Origin: Microvirga sp. TS319
GTDB taxonomy: Bacteria; Pseudomonadota; Alphaproteobacteria; Rhizobiales; Beijerinckiaceae
Assembly: GCF_041276405.1 (NCBI RefSeq)
Contig: NZ_JBGGGT010000002.1
Coordinates: forward strand, 526,001-590,000
Length of the DNA stretch: 64,000 bases
Direction of reading: 5' to 3'
The notes under the pieces are model-generated. The model was not told the DNA's origin. It did no database searches and saw only the letters and a list, made by a program, of their open reading frames with translations. Shown here piece by piece: positions 1 to 9,423 of the stretch. Numbering within the stretch: position 1 is the first letter of the stretch; every line of letters begins with the position of its first letter. The translations under genes were made by a program, and so were the position numbers.

Positions 1-935
1 GGCCAGGATGTGCGATCCGAATATCGCAGCGTCCGCCACGCTCCGCCTGAAACATCCTCCAGCTCCCCCGTCAGGGGACCCACCACGGTTTCAACCCAGC
101 TCCTCAGCCGATCCGCCGAACCGCATAGAAGCTCGTCCATGCTGACGAAATGCCGCGATGCTCCATTCCAGCGTTCGCGATGATGAAGGCTGGCCTTCAG
201 ACCAAGCGCACCGGTATGGCTCGGAAAGAAATGGATGCGATCGCGAGATATGCCGATCGATTCCAGCCAGTCCGCAACCGCCCCGAAGGAGCTGCCCGAC
301 AGGCCGGGCCCTTCGTCGACGACGGCGACGGCCGTGCCCTTCTCCTGCGTCAGCGTGTCGGCGAATGATGGATCGACAGTGATCTCCCGCTGAAACGGAT
401 GCCCGACGGGGCGCACGGTGAAAGGAGGGCGCGCCCCGAGCGCTTCCGCAACGAGAGCCGCCAAGCCGGCGCCGATGCTGCGAATGCCGATAACCCGCGT
501 TTCGGGTCCGAGGCCGGAGCGGGTGGCGGCCTCCACATAGCTTTCCGGATACAAGGCATAGAATGCGTAGCCTTCGGCCTGCTTGGTCCTGATCGTCAGG
601 GTGGGATCGAAGCTCAGCAGCCTGCCTCGAAACGCGTCCGGCAGCGCGGCCTGCGAGAAGCCGCTCTGCCAGGATCGCACGACGGTTTGCGCCAGGAGCG
701 ACAGGCATTCCATGCCATTGACATGGGCCGGGGAAGGAGTGTCGAACCCATGCGCCTGGAAGTCCGCATCGATGATGGCCCGGATCAGCTCGCTCGCGCC
801 GATGAAGGCGGCGATCAGGGCCGCGTGCCGTTCGCTCCCGGGCGGCAATGCGTTCACTCGGTCGAGAAGGATTCCGATGGCCTTTTGCCTGTCGCGAACC
901 GTCCCGATGCATTCCACATCGCCATATACCAACAT
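1..935 (-). CDS. Phosphoribosyltransferase-like protein (3' end beyond window)
   Basis: The open frame runs from an ATG at 935 to the window edge with no stop, so about 311 residues are visible and the C-terminus is missing. The clearest motif is VVDEGPGLSGSS, about 207 residues in, which resembles the acidic PRPP-binding loop of type I phosphoribosyltransferases. It is followed by a segment (GISRDRIHFFPSH) like the next strand of such folds. Earlier in the protein, VIGIRSIGAGLAAL looks like a preceding strand-turn-helix. The substrate is unknown. The gene lies 25 bp downstream of the alcohol dehydrogenase gene on the same strand, so the two are probably co-transcribed. Other reading frames here give only arginine-rich nonsense. 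The PRTase fold is inferred from one motif, and the start could differ. Confidence 0.6.
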   Translation of the reverse strand, partial: MLVYGDVECIGTVRDRQKAIGILLDRVNALPPGSERHAALIAAFIGASELIRAIIDADFQAHGFDTPSPAHVNGMECLSLLAQTVVRSWQSGFSQAALPDAFRGRLLSFDPTLTIRTKQAEGYAFYALYPESYVEAATRSGLGPETRVIGIRSIGAGLAALVAEALGARPPFTVRPVGHPFQREITVDPSFADTLTQEKGTAVAVVDEGPGLSGSSFGAVADWLESIGISRDRIHFFPSHTGALGLKASLHHRERWNGASRHFVSMDELLCGSADRLRSWVETVVGPLTGELEDVSGGAWRTLRYSDRTSW

Positions 936-960
936 AGGATCCGCCCGAGCGCCGCGTGGG

Positions 961-2025
961 TTACGCCGCGGCCTTCCGCTTCAACGAGGCCATGTCGATG
1001 ACGAAGCGATACTTGACGTCGCTCCTGAGCATGCGCTCGTAGGCTTCGTTGATGGCCTGGACCGGGATCATCTCGATCTCCGAGACGATCCCATGCTGGG
1101 CGCAGAAATCGAGCATCTCCTGCGTTTCCGCGATGCCGCCGATCAGCGAGCCGGCAAGCTGGCGACGCTTCATGATAAGGTTGAACACCGTGGTGGCCGG
1201 GTGCGGCTCGGCGGGAGCTCCGACCAGCACCATGGCGCCATCGCGGGCCAGGAGCACGAGATAGGTGTCCAGGTCGTGCGGCGCCGCGACCGTATCGAGG
1301 ATGAAGTCGAAGCTGTTGCGCTGGGCCGCCATGGCCTCCTTGTCTCTGGACACGACGACCTCATGCGCGCCGAGCGCGAGGGCGTCCTCCCGCTTGTTGG
1401 GAGAAGTAGTGAAGAGCACCACATGCGCGCCCATGGCGCGTGCGAGCTTGACGGCCATATGGCCAAGGCCGCCCAGCCCGACGATCCCGACCTTCTGTCC
1501 GGCGCGAACGCGCCAGCGGCGCAAGGGGGAATAGGTGGTGATCCCGGCGCACAGTAGAGGAGCGGTGGCCGCAGGGTCGAGCCCATCGGGAATGCGCAGG
1601 ACGAAGCTCTCGTCGACCACGATGACGTCGGAGTAGCCGCCATAGGTATTGGCACCGGTATCCTGCTCCGGCCCGTTGTACGTGCCCGTGAAGCCGACCT
1701 CGCAGTATTGCTCCAGCCCCTCGCGGCAGCTGCTGCAGGTGCGGCAGGAATCGACCATGCAGCCGACTCCGACGAGATCGCCCACCTTGAACTTCTGAAC
1801 TCCGCTCCCGACCCTTGCGACCCGGCCGACGATCTCGTGGCCCGGTAGGCTGGGATAGAGCGTGCCGCCCCATTCGTCACGAACCGTGTGGAGATCGGAG
1901 TGGCAGACGCCGCAATAGAGAATGTCGATCTGGACGTCGCGCTCCCGCGGCTCTCGCCGCTCGAAGCCGAAGGGGGCAAGCGGCGTCGATGCGTCCTGGG
2001 CGGCATAACCGAAGGCCTTGATCAC
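961..2025 (-). CDS. Zinc-dependent NAD(P) alcohol dehydrogenase (MDR superfamily, YahK/CAD-like)
   Basis: This is a cytosolic medium-chain dehydrogenase that would interconvert alcohols and aldehydes with NAD(P)H. Visible features are the catalytic zinc region CGVCHSD and GHE, a structural-zinc lobe with four clustered cysteines (CMVDSCRTCSSC plus a later YC), and the Rossmann motif GLGGLGH. I chose the GTG at 2025 (VIKAFGYAAQ, as family members begin) because GGAG lies 6 nt upstream. It gives 354 residues, the usual family length. An ATG at 2097 would add an atypical 24-residue leader. The family commonly acts on aromatic or aliphatic aldehydes, but the substrate cannot be read from sequence. 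It is probably the first gene of a unit with the PRTase-like gene downstream. Confidence 0.88.
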   Translation of the reverse strand: MIKAFGYAAQDASTPLAPFGFERREPRERDVQIDILYCGVCHSDLHTVRDEWGGTLYPSLPGHEIVGRVARVGSGVQKFKVGDLVGVGCMVDSCRTCSSCREGLEQYCEVGFTGTYNGPEQDTGANTYGGYSDVIVVDESFVLRIPDGLDPAATAPLLCAGITTYSPLRRWRVRAGQKVGIVGLGGLGHMAVKLARAMGAHVVLFTTSPNKREDALALGAHEVVVSRDKEAMAAQRNSFDFILDTVAAPHDLDTYLVLLARDGAMVLVGAPAEPHPATTVFNLIMKRRQLAGSLIGGIAETQEMLDFCAQHGIVSEIEMIPVQAINEAYERMLRSDVKYRFVIDMASLKRKAAA

Positions 2026-2570
2026 GGGAAGCTCCGTTGCTGGGATGAGCCAGAGAAGGGCGGCAGCGCGACCGACCGCAATCTTCTGCAGCAGCAAACG
2101 ATAGGTTAGGTGCGACTGGCGTCAATGAGGCTGCTTGAATTCTCATCCGCTCCTGCGTCGTCACGGCGCTAGACTTGGTGTCTTGTTTCACTATAACATC
2201 GAAAATTGCGCGGGTGCTTCTAGTATTTGCAGCCTCGCGATCTACCTCCATATGGAGAGGGATTCTTATGCCGAGCGGACACCGTTGGTTTGGATTGGGC
2301 GGCAAAGCGGCACATCGAGATTCGGTGGTTGAGAAAAACTTTAACTTGCCGTGGCATCATCAATCCGCGAGGCTGGTTGGGAAAGACGGCTTGCTATCGT
2401 CACGAACGCTCCCTTGCAGATCCGAGCAACGTGATCATAGCGCGCAAGCTGCTAGCGAAGAGGGGAAGCTGCCATAGGCACGTTGTGACGCATCCCCGCG
2501 CCGTCCGGTCTGGGCAACCTTAGCGGTGCAGAATCGTTATCTCTGAGAGGGATCTGAATTCGGTGGCGCC
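2026..2570. other. Intergenic region with no supported gene
   Basis: This 545-bp space separates the divergent alcohol dehydrogenase and prkA genes and must hold both promoters. The part around 2130-2330 is visibly richer in A and T than its surroundings. Short frames exist on both strands, but none has recognisable protein character. I found no match to the GGAAC-N16/17-CGTT stress promoter, no clear terminator and no repeat element. Confidence 0.5.
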
Positions 2571-4517
2571 ATGCATCATTCCGACGACCTGTTCTCGAGT
2601 TTCCTGAAGTCCTACGAAAACCGCCGCGAGGCGGAGCTGTCCCTCACGGAATACCTGGAAGGGTGCCGCGACAATCCCATGATGTATGCCAGTGCTCCGG
2701 AGCGCATCCTGGCGGCGATCGGCGAGCCTGAGCTCGTGGACACGTCGAAGGATGCGCGCCTCGGCCGCATTTTCATGAACCGAACGATCCGCGTTTATCC
2801 CGCCTTCTCCGAATTCTACGGCATGGAAGAAACGATCGAGATGATCGTGAGCTTCTTTCGGCACGCGGCTCAAGGGTTGGAGGAACGCAAGCAGATCCTT
2901 TATCTCCTCGGTCCCGTCGGCGGAGGTAAGTCTTCTCTTGCAGAGCGCCTCAAGGCACTCATGGAGGTGCATCCGATCTACGTGCTCAAGGCCGGCGACG
3001 AGATCAGCCCGGTTTTCGAAAGTCCGCTCGCGCTGTTCGATCCAGAGCAGATGGGTGCGGTTCTCGAAGAGCGTTATGGAATTCCGAGCCGGCGCCTGAC
3101 CAACCTGTTGAGTCCCTGGGCCATCAAGCGGCTCGACGAATTTCGAGGGGACATCTCGAAATTCCGCGTGGTGAAGGTCAATCCGTCGCGCCTCCGCCAG
3201 ATTGCGATCGCGAAAACCGAGCCGGGCGACGAGAACAATCAGGATATTTCCTCCCTCGTCGGGAAGGTCGATATCCGCAAGCTCGAGACCCTCTCTCAGG
3301 CCGATCCCGACGCCTACAGCTATTCCGGCGGCCTCAACCGCGCCAACCAGGGCATCCTCGAGTTCGTCGAGATGTTCAAGGCGCCGATCAAGATGCTTCA
3401 TCCTCTCCTGACGGCTACGCAGGAAGGAAACTATGTCGGGACTGAGAATATCGGCTCCATTCCGTTTACCGGTATGATCCTGGCGCATTCCAACGAGGCG
3501 GAGTGGCAGAGCTTCAAATCGAACAAGAACAACGAGGCCTTCATCGATCGCATTTATGTGATCAAGGTGCCGTACTGCCTGCGTGTCGCCGAGGAGCAGA
3601 AGATCTACGAGAAGCTGATCCGGGGCTCCGAACTCGCGGATGCGCCATGCGCTCCCGCCACGCTCGAAATGCTGGCAAGGTTCTCGGTTCTGTCTCGGCT
3701 GCGGCCTCATGAGAACTCGAACTTCTACTCCAAGATGCGGGTCTACGACGGCGAGAGCCTGCGCGAGGTCGATCCGAGAGCCCGCAGCTTGCAGGAATAC
3801 AAGGACGCCGCCGGCGTCGACGAGGGAATGGACGGGATTTCCACCCGCTTCGCTTTCAAGGTCTTGGCAGCGACCTTCAATCACGACACCATCGAGATTG
3901 CCGCCGATCCGGTCCACCTCATGTATGTCCTCGAACAGTCGCTTCGTCGCGAGCAGCTCCCTCAGGACGTGGAGCGGCGCTATCTCGAGTTCATCAAGGG
4001 CGAGCTGGCGCCCCGCTATGCCGACTTCATCGGCCACGAAATCCAGAAGGCCTATCTGGAATCCTATCACGACTACGGCCAGAATCTCTTCGACCGCTAC
4101 GTCGCCTACGCGGATGCCTGGATCGAGGATCAGGATTTCAAGGATCCGGATACGGGTCAGCTCCTCAATCGTGAACTCCTCAACCAGGAACTCACCAAGA
4201 TCGAGAAGCCGGCCGGGATCGCAAACCCGAAGGATTTCCGTAATGAAGTGGTGAAGTTCTCCCTGCGGGCGCGGGCCAGCAACAACGGGCGCAATCCTTC
4301 CTGGACGAGCTACGAGAAGATCCGCGACGTCATCGAACGGCGCATGTTCTCGCAAGTCGAGGAACTCCTGCCGGTCATCAGTTTCGGCTCGAAGAAAGAC
4401 AGCGAGACCGAGAAGAAGCACGGCGAGTTCGTGGAGCGCATGATGGAGCGTGGCTATACCGAACGGCAGGTGCGGCGCTTGGTGGAGTGGTACATGCGTG
4501 TGAAGCAGGCGGGCTGA
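2571..4517 (+). CDS. prkA: PrkA family serine protein kinase (YeaG)
   Basis: The 648-residue protein matches the PrkA/YeaG family, made of an AAA+ ATPase domain followed by a kinase-like C-terminal domain. The Walker A motif GPVGGGKSS is at about residues 114-122, and the N-terminal block (ELSLTEYLEGCRDNPMMYASAPERIL) is typical of the family. Length is normal. PrkA homologues are cytosolic and take part in stationary-phase, nitrogen-starvation and stress adaptation. The gene is first in the conserved yeaG-yeaH-ycgB order, with yeaH starting 29 bp after its stop. The start at 2571 has only a weak ribosome binding site (GGTGG), so a different initiation codon is possible. Confidence 0.95.
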   Translation: MHHSDDLFSSFLKSYENRREAELSLTEYLEGCRDNPMMYASAPERILAAIGEPELVDTSKDARLGRIFMNRTIRVYPAFSEFYGMEETIEMIVSFFRHAAQGLEERKQILYLLGPVGGGKSSLAERLKALMEVHPIYVLKAGDEISPVFESPLALFDPEQMGAVLEERYGIPSRRLTNLLSPWAIKRLDEFRGDISKFRVVKVNPSRLRQIAIAKTEPGDENNQDISSLVGKVDIRKLETLSQADPDAYSYSGGLNRANQGILEFVEMFKAPIKMLHPLLTATQEGNYVGTENIGSIPFTGMILAHSNEAEWQSFKSNKNNEAFIDRIYVIKVPYCLRVAEEQKIYEKLIRGSELADAPCAPATLEMLARFSVLSRLRPHENSNFYSKMRVYDGESLREVDPRARSLQEYKDAAGVDEGMDGISTRFAFKVLAATFNHDTIEIAADPVHLMYVLEQSLRREQLPQDVERRYLEFIKGELAPRYADFIGHEIQKAYLESYHDYGQNLFDRYVAYADAWIEDQDFKDPDTGQLLNRELLNQELTKIEKPAGIANPKDFRNEVVKFSLRARASNNGRNPSWTSYEKIRDVIERRMFSQVEELLPVISFGSKKDSETEKKHGEFVERMMERGYTERQVRRLVEWYMRVKQAG

Positions 4518-4546
4518 CAGAAATCGGAGGCGGAGCAGGCGTTCCT

Positions 4547-5845
4547 ATGTACATCATCGACAGACGCCTCAATCCAGGCGGTAAGAGCCTTGCCAATCGC
4601 CAACGCTTTCTCCGCCGCGCCAAAGCGCAGATCCAGCGGGCCGTGCGCCAGACGGCCGGCGACCGTGACATTACCGATCTCGAAAGGGGCGGGGAGGTCT
4701 CGATTCCAGCCGATGGTGTGCGTGAGCCCAGCTTCCGCCGCTCGGGTGAGGGCGGGGTTCATGACCACATCCTGCCTGGCAACAAGCGTTTCGTGGAGGG
4801 CGATACCATCGACCGGCCTCCAGGCGGAGGCGGCGGAGGATCATCGGCGGGCAACAGCGGCGAAGGAGAGGATGATTTCCGCTTCGCCCTGAGCCGCGAG
4901 GAGTTTCTCGATCTCTTCCTCGAGGATCTGGAATTGCCGGACCTCGCCAAACGGCGCCTCGCGACGGTCGAGGTGCAGGGAATGCGGCGGGCCGGCTATT
5001 CCGTCACCGGATCTCCGGTCAACCTTGCCTTGCTGCGCTCTATGCGCAACGCGCTCTCCCGCCGGATCGCCATGCGGCGGCCAAAGCCCAGCGAACTTGC
5101 GAAGCTCGAGGAGGAGATCGCGCGTCTCGAAAAGCAGGGGGAGACCGAGGAGCTTCTCGAACTGCGCCTGAAGCTGGAGAAACTCCAGCTGAGATCGCGG
5201 CGGTTCCCCTATATCGACCCATTCGACCTGCGTTACCGCCGCTTCGAGCCGGTCTCCCGGCCCGTGGCTCAGGCTGTCATGTTCTGTCTCATGGACGTGT
5301 CCGGCTCCATGACCGAGCACATGAAGGATCTGGCCAAGCGGTTCTACATGCTGCTCTATATTTTTCTGACCCGGCGCTACAAGCACGTGGAGATCGTTTT
5401 CATCCGTCACACCCACGAGGCGAAGGAGGTGGACGAGGAAACATTCTTCCACAGCCCGGAGACGGGCGGCACGGTGGTCTCCTCGGCCTTGCGCGAAATG
5501 CAGCGGGTCGTGGCCGAACGCTACCCGCCGGAGAACTGGAACATCTATGCGGCTCAGGCGTCGGATGGGGACAATTCTCCCAATGACGGCGCGACCAGCG
5601 CGGCCCTGCTGAGAGATGTCATCCTGCCCGCGTGCCAGTACTACGCTTATCTCGAAGTCGGCAGCGACCACGACCGGATGCAGGCGGGCTTCATCAATCA
5701 CAAGACGGCCTTGTGGCAGACCTATGAAACTCTGCAGGAGGAGGGCGCCAACATTGCCATGCGCAAGGTCAATCACCGCCGCGAGATCTATCCCGTTTTC
5801 CGCGAACTTTTCCGGCGCCGCGATGTTGAGGCGAGGGCCCCATGA
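4547..5845 (+). CDS. yeaH: YeaH/YhbH family protein (DUF444), von Willebrand A-like
   Basis: The product is 432 residues from the ATG at 4547, which has a strong GGAGG/GGAG stretch upstream; the frame is open further upstream but overlaps prkA. It begins MYIIDRRLNPGGKS, as DUF444 proteins do. The middle carries a glycine-rich linker and a charged helix, and the C-terminal half contains LMDVSGSM, a DxSxS metal-ion-dependent adhesion site of the von Willebrand A type. The biochemical function is not established. It works genetically with PrkA and SpoVR in stress and starvation responses. It overlaps the next gene by 4 bp (ATGA), indicating translational coupling. Confidence 0.93.
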   Translation: MYIIDRRLNPGGKSLANRQRFLRRAKAQIQRAVRQTAGDRDITDLERGGEVSIPADGVREPSFRRSGEGGVHDHILPGNKRFVEGDTIDRPPGGGGGGSSAGNSGEGEDDFRFALSREEFLDLFLEDLELPDLAKRRLATVEVQGMRRAGYSVTGSPVNLALLRSMRNALSRRIAMRRPKPSELAKLEEEIARLEKQGETEELLELRLKLEKLQLRSRRFPYIDPFDLRYRRFEPVSRPVAQAVMFCLMDVSGSMTEHMKDLAKRFYMLLYIFLTRRYKHVEIVFIRHTHEAKEVDEETFFHSPETGGTVVSSALREMQRVVAERYPPENWNIYAAQASDGDNSPNDGATSAALLRDVILPACQYYAYLEVGSDHDRMQAGFINHKTALWQTYETLQEEGANIAMRKVNHRREIYPVFRELFRRRDVEARAP

Positions 5846-7386
5846 GCCTGATCGAAGAAGACACCTTGCTGTTTCATGGCTCCGACTGGGATTTCGGCTC
5901 GATCCAGCGCGTCTATGACGCCATTGAGAGGATCGCGGTCGGCGAACTGGGGATCGACGTCTATCCCAATCAGATCGAGGTGATCACGGCCGAGCAGATG
6001 CTCGACGCCTATGCCTCGATCGGCATGCCGCTGTTCTACAAGCATTGGTCCTTCGGCAAGCGCTTCGCCACGCATGAGGCCGGCTACCGGCAAGGGCTCA
6101 TGGGCCTGGCCTACGAGATCGTCATCAACTCGAACCCTTGTATCTCCTACATCATGGAGGAGAACACGGCGACGATGCAGACGCTGGTGATCGCGCATGC
6201 GGCCTTCGGGCATAATCACTTCTTCAAGAACAATTATCTCTTCAAGGAGTGGACGGACGCGGACGGCATCCTGGATTATCTGGAGTTCGCCAAGAGCTAC
6301 ATCGCCCGATGCGAGGAGCGTCACGGACAAGCCGCGGTGGAAAGAATCCTCGATGCCGCCCATGCGCTGATGTCGCACGGCGTTCATCGTTATCCGCGCA
6401 AGAAGCGTCCGGACCTTCGCTCCGAGGAGCGCCGCGAGCGCGAGCGACAGATCCATCAGGAGCAAACGTTCAACGATCTCTGGCGCACGGTTCCGACGAA
6501 GGGGGGCGCGCCGAAGCCCGCCTTGAGCGACGACCGCCGCCGCGCGCTTCTCGAACTGCCGCAGGAGAATATCCTGTATTTTCTCGAGAAGTCCGCGCCT
6601 CGCCTTCAGCCTTGGCAGCGCGAGATCCTGCGGATCGTCCGTCAGATCGCTCAGTACTTCTACCCTCAGCGCCAAACCAAGGTCATGAACGAGGGGTGCG
6701 CCACCTACTGCCACTACCGCATCATGACCCGGCTCCACGAGACACGGCAGATCAGCGACGGCGCTTTCCTCGAATTCCTGCAATCCCATACGAACGTCAC
6801 CCGCCAGCCGGAATATGACGATCCGTATTATGGCGGGATCAATCCTTACGCTCTCGGCTTCGGGATGATGCAGGACATCGAGCGTATCTGCACACGCCCG
6901 ACCGCCGAGGACCGGGAGTGGTTTTCGGACATCGCGGGCTGCGACGACACCATGGGAGTCCTGCGCGATGTGTGGGCGAATTACCGGGACGAGAGCTTCA
7001 TCTCGCAGTTCCTGAGCCCGCATTTGATGCGCCAGTGGCGCCTGTTCCATCTGCTGGATGACCCGGACCGTCCGGAGCTCATCATCGAGGCCATTCACGA
7101 CGAGCGCGGCTATCGGCGTCTGCGCCGCTCGCTCTCGCGTCAGTACGATGTCGGGTGGAGCGATCCCGACATTCAGGTCGTGGATGTCGACCTTGCGGGC
7201 GACAGGCGTCTCATCCTTCATCATCACGTTCTTCACCGCACCCTTTTGGATAAGGACGATGCGCAGCGCGTTCTCCAGATGATCGCCAATCTCTGGGGCT
7301 ACGATGTCGTGCTCAAGGAGGTCGAGGCTGCCACCGGGGCCATCTTCCAGGAGCATGTCGCTCATCCTCACGAGACGCTCTTTTGA
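5842..7386 (+). CDS. spoVR: SpoVR family protein (YcgB)
   Basis: The 514-residue protein has the features of the SpoVR/YcgB family: an N-terminal region with YPNQIEVITAEQMLDAY, then HWSFGKRF, NEGCATY, and GINPYALG further on. Family proteins are cytosolic and of unknown biochemistry. In Bacillus, SpoVR affects spore cortex formation. In proteobacteria the gene is almost always next to prkA and yeaH, as here. It is the third gene of the operon, coupled to yeaH by an ATGA overlap. Length is normal and no key motif appears lost. Confidence 0.94.
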   Translation: MSLIEEDTLLFHGSDWDFGSIQRVYDAIERIAVGELGIDVYPNQIEVITAEQMLDAYASIGMPLFYKHWSFGKRFATHEAGYRQGLMGLAYEIVINSNPCISYIMEENTATMQTLVIAHAAFGHNHFFKNNYLFKEWTDADGILDYLEFAKSYIARCEERHGQAAVERILDAAHALMSHGVHRYPRKKRPDLRSEERRERERQIHQEQTFNDLWRTVPTKGGAPKPALSDDRRRALLELPQENILYFLEKSAPRLQPWQREILRIVRQIAQYFYPQRQTKVMNEGCATYCHYRIMTRLHETRQISDGAFLEFLQSHTNVTRQPEYDDPYYGGINPYALGFGMMQDIERICTRPTAEDREWFSDIAGCDDTMGVLRDVWANYRDESFISQFLSPHLMRQWRLFHLLDDPDRPELIIEAIHDERGYRRLRRSLSRQYDVGWSDPDIQVVDVDLAGDRRLILHHHVLHRTLLDKDDAQRVLQMIANLWGYDVVLKEVEAATGAIFQEHVAHPHETLF

Positions 7387-7483
7387 TCGTCGTTGACGTA
7401 AAAAAGCCTATGACTCGTTTCAAGCTCGTACGTCCAGGGCTCGGCCTTGGCTTCAGGGCCGGCTCCCATTGCGGAGAATACCG

Positions 7484-7945
7484 ATGGAACACAAGCCTGT
7501 AGAGACACTGCGTGGCGTTGCTGAGGTACATGAGTTCAAGCAAGGTTTCCTCTCCCGACGCGAGCGCCTTGAGCGTTGGGCGGAATTACTGGAGCGGCAG
7601 CCGAAGCGGCGGCTTCGCTCATTGGGAGAGATCGAGTTCACGCCCGAGGAGAAAAGGCCTGAACTGAGGTCGGACGAATCTCCCATTACGGTCGCCTTCG
7701 AGGATCCCATTCTCCGTGCGGACGGATTGAAGGGCGACCGGCTCGGCGATGCCATGGAGTATTTCGATCTCTCCGAGCGGTCGGCTCACCGCCTTCTCTG
7801 CTCCTGCATGAACGGCTGGAGCATGGAAGCGAGCGTCACGGCCCGCAAGGTGCGCCGCCTGGTCAATCCCGATCACCGTTTGATGCTGTTTACATCGGCC
7901 AGCCTCCTGGCAGCGGTCCCGGCGGCGTTCTACTTCCTGAGCTGA
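7484..7945 (+). CDS. Hypothetical protein with C-terminal membrane tail
   Basis: The 153-residue product is not recognised. I chose the ATG at 7484 because GGAG sits 8 nt upstream; an in-frame ATG at 7469 has no such site. The first two thirds are charged and rich in arginine and glutamate. The C-terminus ends in one hydrophobic segment (LMLFTSASLLAAVPAAFYFL), suggesting a tail-anchored inner-membrane protein. It follows spoVR by about 97 bp on the same strand and may belong to the same stress regulon. The reverse-strand frames over this region look like shadows. Confidence 0.6.
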   Translation: MEHKPVETLRGVAEVHEFKQGFLSRRERLERWAELLERQPKRRLRSLGEIEFTPEEKRPELRSDESPITVAFEDPILRADGLKGDRLGDAMEYFDLSERSAHRLLCSCMNGWSMEASVTARKVRRLVNPDHRLMLFTSASLLAAVPAAFYFLS

Positions 7946-8024
7946 CGATGCGATGAAGTATCGGACCCTTGCCCTGCACGGAGCGCAAGGGTTCGATGCT
8001 GTTCTTTGAGAGGGAGACACCCGA

Positions 8025-8315
8025 GTGGTGGAGACGAAGCGAAAGATTGCGCTGCCGTGGTACAATCGCGAGGATTACGCCGACATCCGCGGCATGGTGG
8101 CCGATGCCCATAACCTTGCTCCAACGTACGAGCAATGGCGTGCCGCCGCAGAGAACAACGAAAGCGTGGGGCGGCAATCGGGGCTCGAAATCGAGCGGAT
8201 CCTGATCGAGCCTTCCTCCTTCGCCCGCTGGTGCGCCGCTGAAGGAGCGGCCCCGGACAGCGCGGCGCGGATGCGCTATGTCGCCGAACTGCAGGCCCAA
8301 ACAGCCAAGCCTTGA
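8025..8315 (+). CDS. Small conserved-looking hypothetical protein
   Basis: The 96-residue product (VETKRKIALPWYNREDYADIR and onward) is soluble and acidic, with a helical, well-behaved composition and no membrane segment. It starts at a GTG at 8025 or 8028, with AGGGAG upstream. No motif identifies its function. It sits 79 bp after the previous small gene and 37 bp before the zinc dehydrogenase gene on the same strand. It could be a tail of the prkA group or the head of the following unit. Confidence 0.55.
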   Translation: MVETKRKIALPWYNREDYADIRGMVADAHNLAPTYEQWRAAAENNESVGRQSGLEIERILIEPSSFARWCAAEGAAPDSAARMRYVAELQAQTAKP

Positions 8316-8352
8316 AGTCTCGTATCCTGTCTCTACTTGCTCGGAAAGAGGA

Positions 8353-9423
8353 ATGGAGACGGTCGACTTGTTGAACGATAAGGTCTTGGGGAATGACACA
8401 TTCGGCGCTTCCGGGGAGCCCGGTCCGGGCACCGTAAACGGCTCGGCAATCCAAGCGGCGAAGACCATGCGGGCGGCCATACTGACGGGCCCCGGGCAGA
8501 TCAAGATCGAGGAATTAGAGCTGCCTGAGCCTGGCGCGGGTCAGGTGCGGCTGCGTCTTGAAGGATGCGGTGTGTGCGCGTCCAATCTGACGCCCTGGGC
8601 AGGTCCCGACTGGATGCAGTTTCCCACCGAACCCGGTTCGCTCGGGCACGAGGCCTGGGGCATCGTCGACGCCGTCGGCGAGAATGTCGAAGGACTGGCC
8701 ATTGGCGACAGAGTCGCGGCCCTGACTTATAAATCCTATGCCCAATACGATATCGCCGATGTGGAATCGGTGGTGCGTCTGCCCGAGGCCCTCGCGGGCC
8801 AGCCTTTTCCCGGTGAGCCTCTCGGCTGCGCCATGAACATCTTCCGCCGCAGCGAGATTACGCCCGGGCAGACGATCGCCATCATCGGAATCGGCTTTCT
8901 GGGGGCGCTTCTCACCAAGCTTGCGACCGATGCCGGCGCGAGGGTGATCGCGATTTCACGCCGCCCCTTCTCGCTCGATCTCGCCCGTCGCATGGGAGCG
9001 GCCGAAGTGATCCCGATGGAAGATCACCATGCGATCATCGAAAGAGTGAAGGAACTGACGGGCGGGGCGTTCTGCGACCGCGTGATCGAGGCGGTCGGAA
9101 AGCAGTGGCCTCTTGATCTGGCGGGCGAGATCACCCGTGAACGCGGCAAGCTGATCGTGGCCGGTTATCATCAGGATGGGCCACGGCAGGTCAACATGTG
9201 GCTCTGGAACTGGCGCGGGATCGACGTGATCAATGCCCACGAGCGCGATTCTAAAATCTACATGCAGGGCATCCGAGAGGCGATCGATGCCATTGCCTCG
9301 GGGCGGATCGATCCAGGTTTTCTCTACACCCATACCTACCCGCTTGAACGGCTGAACGAGGCGCTCGACGCCACGCGTGATCGTCCGGACGGTTTTCTCA
9401 AGGCTCTGGTGACCTTCCAATGA
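8353..9423 (+). CDS. Zinc-binding MDR dehydrogenase, polyol/cyclitol type
   Basis: This medium-chain dehydrogenase is 356 residues from the ATG at 8353; an ATG at 8467 is an alternative that would remove a 38-residue leader. It carries the catalytic zinc motif CGVCASN and GHEA. It lacks the four-cysteine structural-zinc lobe, unlike the enzyme at 961-2025. A Rossmann stretch (IIGIGFLGALLTKLA) follows. The next gene, a Gfo/Idh/MocA oxidoreductase, overlaps by 4 bp, and such pairs commonly act on sugars or inositols. Position beside an operon holding inositol-3-phosphate synthase suggests a cyclitol or NDP-sugar-derived substrate, but that is inference. Confidence 0.82.
   Translation: METVDLLNDKVLGNDTFGASGEPGPGTVNGSAIQAAKTMRAAILTGPGQIKIEELELPEPGAGQVRLRLEGCGVCASNLTPWAGPDWMQFPTEPGSLGHEAWGIVDAVGENVEGLAIGDRVAALTYKSYAQYDIADVESVVRLPEALAGQPFPGEPLGCAMNIFRRSEITPGQTIAIIGIGFLGALLTKLATDAGARVIAISRRPFSLDLARRMGAAEVIPMEDHHAIIERVKELTGGAFCDRVIEAVGKQWPLDLAGEITRERGKLIVAGYHQDGPRQVNMWLWNWRGIDVINAHERDSKIYMQGIREAIDAIASGRIDPGFLYTHTYPLERLNEALDATRDRPDGFLKALVTFQ

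Noticed and set aside
91..912. Minus-strand frame of 273 codons
   Set aside because: Its translation is rich in arginine, histidine and glycine with no family character. The adjacent frame, open to the window edge, gives a normal protein with a PRTase-like motif.
2026..2570. EcfG promoter before prkA
   Set aside because: I looked for GGAAC-N16/17-CGTT on both strands because prkA is a stress gene, and found none.
2520..4421. Long minus-strand frame opposite prkA
   Set aside because: It is a shadow of the well-supported PrkA gene in high-GC sequence; composition is that of a complementary frame.
5788..7371. Long minus-strand frame opposite spoVR
   Set aside because: It mirrors the SpoVR gene, which has clear family motifs and operon context.
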